The position numbers and the translations under genes are program-made. From Myxococcales bacterium (GTDB taxonomy: Bacteria; Myxococcota; Myxococcia; Myxococcales; Anaeromyxobacteraceae): 6,786 bases of DNA. The stretch lies in NCBI GenBank assembly GCA_021784495.1, contig JAJXSQ010000125.1:1-6786 (forward strand), given 5' to 3'. The notes beneath the pieces were generated by a model, which saw only the letters and a program-made list of their open reading frames with translations, had not been told where the DNA came from and did no database searches. Positions 5,035 through 6,786 of the stretch are shown piece after piece. Position 1 is the first letter of the stretch. Every line of letters begins with the position of its first letter.

Positions 5035-5775
5035 ATGGACCGGACCCTCGCCCTCCTCGAGCTCGGGCTCGCCCTCCCCACCGCGCTCGCGCTCGTCCGG
5101 ATCGCGGCGCCCTACGGCCGCCACGCCCGGGCCGGCTGGGGGCCGACGCTTCCGGCGCGGCTCGGCTGGCTCCTCATGGAGAGCCCCGCCTCGCTCTGGT
5201 TCCTGGCCGTCTACCTCGCCGGCCCGGCGCGCGCCTCGCCGGCGCCGCTCGCCCTCCTCGCCCTCTGGCAGCTCCACTACCTCCACCGCGCCTTCGTCTA
5301 CCCGCTCCGGATGCGCCCCGGCGGCCGGATGCCGGTCGCGGTGGCGCTCCTCGCCGTGCTCTTCAACCTCCTCAACGGCTTCACCAACGCCCGGGCCACC
5401 TCCGGCGCGGCCGCCCACGGCGGCGCCTGGCTCGGCGACCCGCGCTTCCTGGCCGGCGCCGCGGTCTTCCTGGCCGGCTTCGCCCTCAACCTCTGGTCCG
5501 ACCGGGCGCTCGCGCGGCTCCGCGCGCCGGGCGAGACCGGCCACCGGGTGCCGCGCGGCGGCCCCTTCGAGTGGGTCTCCTGCCCGAACTACCTCGGCGA
5601 GGTGGTCGAGTGGGCCGGCTGGGCGCTCGCCAGCTGGTCGCTGGCCGGCCTCGCCTTCGCCGTCTACACCGCGGCGAACCTGGTCCCGCGGGCGCGCTCC
5701 CACCACGCCTGGTACCGCGCCCGCTTCCCCGCCTACCCCCCCGGCCGCCGCGCGATCCTCCCCTTCCTCCTCTAG
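5035..5775 (+). CDS. Steroid 5-alpha-reductase family protein (3-oxo-5-alpha-steroid 4-dehydrogenase-like)
   Basis: A 246-residue membrane enzyme close in length to human SRD5A2 (254). The family uses NADPH to reduce a carbon-carbon double bond conjugated to a ketone, or related double bonds in lipids. Resemblance to the human enzymes is striking: LPARLGWLLMESP (39-51), LHYLHRAFVYPL (80-91), DPRFL (135-139), N.WSD.AL..LR.PGETG (152-169), PRGGPFEWV (173-181), NYLGEVVEWAGWALASWS (185-202) and HHAWY (223-227). Glu49 and Tyr82 fall where SRD5A2 Glu57 and Tyr91 contact the steroid 3-keto group, and Asn185 sits in the cofactor-binding loop. Six or seven membrane helices are expected. ATG 5035 is preferred because it gives a normal first helix; GGGGAG touches the ATG and is too close to act as a ribosome site. 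A TTG six codons upstream (5017) is an alternative. The gene is followed after 8 bases by an SDR gene. The substrate in this organism is unknown; a steroid is not proven. Confidence 0.92.
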   Translation: MDRTLALLELGLALPTALALVRIAAPYGRHARAGWGPTLPARLGWLLMESPASLWFLAVYLAGPARASPAPLALLALWQLHYLHRAFVYPLRMRPGGRMPVAVALLAVLFNLLNGFTNARATSGAAAHGGAWLGDPRFLAGAAVFLAGFALNLWSDRALARLRAPGETGHRVPRGGPFEWVSCPNYLGEVVEWAGWALASWSLAGLAFAVYTAANLVPRARSHHAWYRARFPAYPPGRRAILPFLL

Positions 5776-5783
5776 GTCCCACC

Positions 5784-6737
5784 GTGAACGTCCTGGTCAC
5801 CGGCTCCTTCGGCAACGTCGGCTCCCACCTCCTCCCCGAGCTGCTGCGCGAGGGGCACCGGGTCCGCTGCCTCGACCTCGACGGCGCCGACCGCCGCCGG
5901 GTGGCCCGCGGGCTGGGGGGGCGGATCGAGGTCCTGTGGGGCGACGTCCGCGACGCCTCCCTCCTCGACCGCGCCACCGACGGCGTGGAGGCGGTCGTCC
6001 ACCTCGCCGCGCGGATCCCCCCGGGGAGCGAGGAGGCGCCGGAGGAGGCCCGCGCGGTGAACGTCGGCGGGACGGCGGCGCTCCTCGCCGCCTGCCGCGC
6101 CCGGACGGCGCCCCCGCGCCTCCTCTTCACCTCGACCTTCGACGTCCACGGCCGGACCCAGGATCGCCCGCCGCCGCGGCGCGCCGGGGACCCGCTCGCC
6201 GCCACCGACGGCTACACCGCCGCCAAGATCGAGGCCGAGGCGCTGGTCCAGGGCTCGGGCCTCCCCTGGTGCATCCTGCGGCTCACCGACGTGCCGGTCC
6301 TCGGGGTGCGCGACCCGCACCCCATCATGTTCGAGATCGGCCTCCACAACCGGATCGAGTCGCTCCACGCCGACGACGCCGCCACCGCGCTCGCCCGGGC
6401 GCTGCGGACGCCGGCGGTCTGGGGCCGGATCCTCATGGTCGGGGGCGGGCCGAGCTGCCAGCTCACCTACGGCGAGTACCTCGCCCGCCTCCTCGCGGCC
6501 ATGGGGGTGGAGATGCTCCCCGCCGAGGCCTTCGCCGCCGCCGACTACGTCACCGACTGGGTCGACAGCGACGAGGCGGAGCGGCTGCTCGCCTACCGGC
6601 GGCGCGGGTTCGACCGGATCGCCGCCGACGTCGCCGCCGCGCAGGGGTGGCGGCGGCGGGTCGCCCCGCTCGCCGGGCCGCTCGTCCAGCGGTCGCTCCT
6701 CGCCCTCTCCCGCCCGTGGCGGGAGCGGCGCGGCTGA
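5784..6737 (+). CDS. Extended SDR: NAD(P)-dependent epimerase/dehydratase family
   Basis: A 317-residue soluble Rossmann-fold protein starting at GTG 5784. Residues 3-13 form the first strand and dinucleotide loop, VLVTGSFGNVG (GxxGxxG at 7-13). Acidic residues Asp31 and Asp33 at the end of strand two suggest NAD(H) preference. GDVRD (53-57) marks the adenine-binding loop and VVHLAA (71-76) strand four. The catalytic set is Ser117/Thr118 in FTSTFDVHG with Tyr144 and Lys148 in YTAAK. HADDAATALARAL follows in the C-terminal substrate domain, a segment typical of epimerase/dehydratase and 3-beta-hydroxysteroid dehydrogenase-like SDRs. The reaction cannot be named from sequence: sugar-nucleotide, sterol and flavonoid-type substrates all occur in this family. 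An 8-base gap to the 5-alpha-reductase implies one transcript. The ribosome site is weak (TAGG overlapping the upstream stop), consistent with translational coupling. An in-frame opening extends upstream to 4941, but it overlaps the reductase gene and is low-complexity. Confidence 0.88.
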   Translation: MNVLVTGSFGNVGSHLLPELLREGHRVRCLDLDGADRRRVARGLGGRIEVLWGDVRDASLLDRATDGVEAVVHLAARIPPGSEEAPEEARAVNVGGTAALLAACRARTAPPRLLFTSTFDVHGRTQDRPPPRRAGDPLAATDGYTAAKIEAEALVQGSGLPWCILRLTDVPVLGVRDPHPIMFEIGLHNRIESLHADDAATALARALRTPAVWGRILMVGGGPSCQLTYGEYLARLLAAMGVEMLPAEAFAAADYVTDWVDSDEAERLLAYRRRGFDRIAADVAAAQGWRRRVAPLAGPLVQRSLLALSRPWRERRG

Positions 6738-6786
6738 CCGGCCGGGCCGTCACCCCCCGTCGCCGGCGCGCCGCGGCGGACCCTCC

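Noticed and set aside
3306..5081. A 591-codon open frame on the minus strand spanning the ATPase and lipoprotein genes
   Set aside because: It is antisense to the ATPase and out of frame with the lipoprotein. Its translation is rich in Arg, Pro and Ser without motifs, as expected when third positions are nearly all G or C.
4941..5783. N-terminal extension of the SDR frame back to 4941
   Set aside because: It overlaps the 5-alpha-reductase gene in another frame, reads as Arg/Pro repeats, and the Rossmann strand begins exactly at GTG 5784.
6738..6786. Gene start or terminator at the right edge
   Set aside because: Only 49 GC-rich bases remain, with weak five-base inverted repeats; nothing can be supported.

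Overview
The window comes from a bacterium with extremely GC-rich DNA. Coding genes end almost every codon in G or C, and leucine is mostly CTC/CTG. Gene content and codon habit recall high-GC Myxococcota such as Anaeromyxobacter, but that is an impression; no marker gene is present to prove it. Seven complete protein genes are supported, with no RNA genes, mobile elements or CRISPR. No gap between genes exceeds about 210 bases.

Left part (1-1183): two divergent small-enzyme genes. On the minus strand is a tautomerase-superfamily protein whose catalytic proline follows the start Met. On the plus strand is a PhnB-like VOC (glyoxalase-fold) protein. They share a 160-base gap that contains a short perfect palindrome.

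Middle (1184-4023): a run of back-to-back hairpins, a TTGACA-type promoter, and then a three-gene plus-strand operon for an energy-coupling-factor (group I) nickel/cobalt importer. Its genes are a fused CbiM/NikM substrate-binding membrane protein with a C-terminal PDGLE (NikN-like) domain, the CbiQ-type transmembrane coupling protein, and the CbiO-type ATPase. The last two overlap by four bases (GTGA). A single ATPase gene and the fused M-N protein make a compact, complete transporter.

Right part (4049-6737): a minus-strand lipoprotein of unknown function faces the transporter operon tail to tail. Divergent from it is a tight two-gene plus-strand unit: a clear homologue of eukaryotic steroid 5-alpha-reductase, followed 8 bases later by an extended short-chain dehydrogenase/epimerase (SDR). 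The two are likely made together and may act on the same lipid, terpenoid or steroid-like substrate. The 209-base divergent gap contains a strong G-quadruplex-type tract and two candidate -10 elements, one placed so that the reductase mRNA could be leaderless.

Most interesting points: the 5-alpha-reductase/SDR pair, the tautomerase that keeps only part of the cis-CaaD-type active site, the CxxC tail on the transporter ATPase, and the structured DNA in front of the transporter operon.
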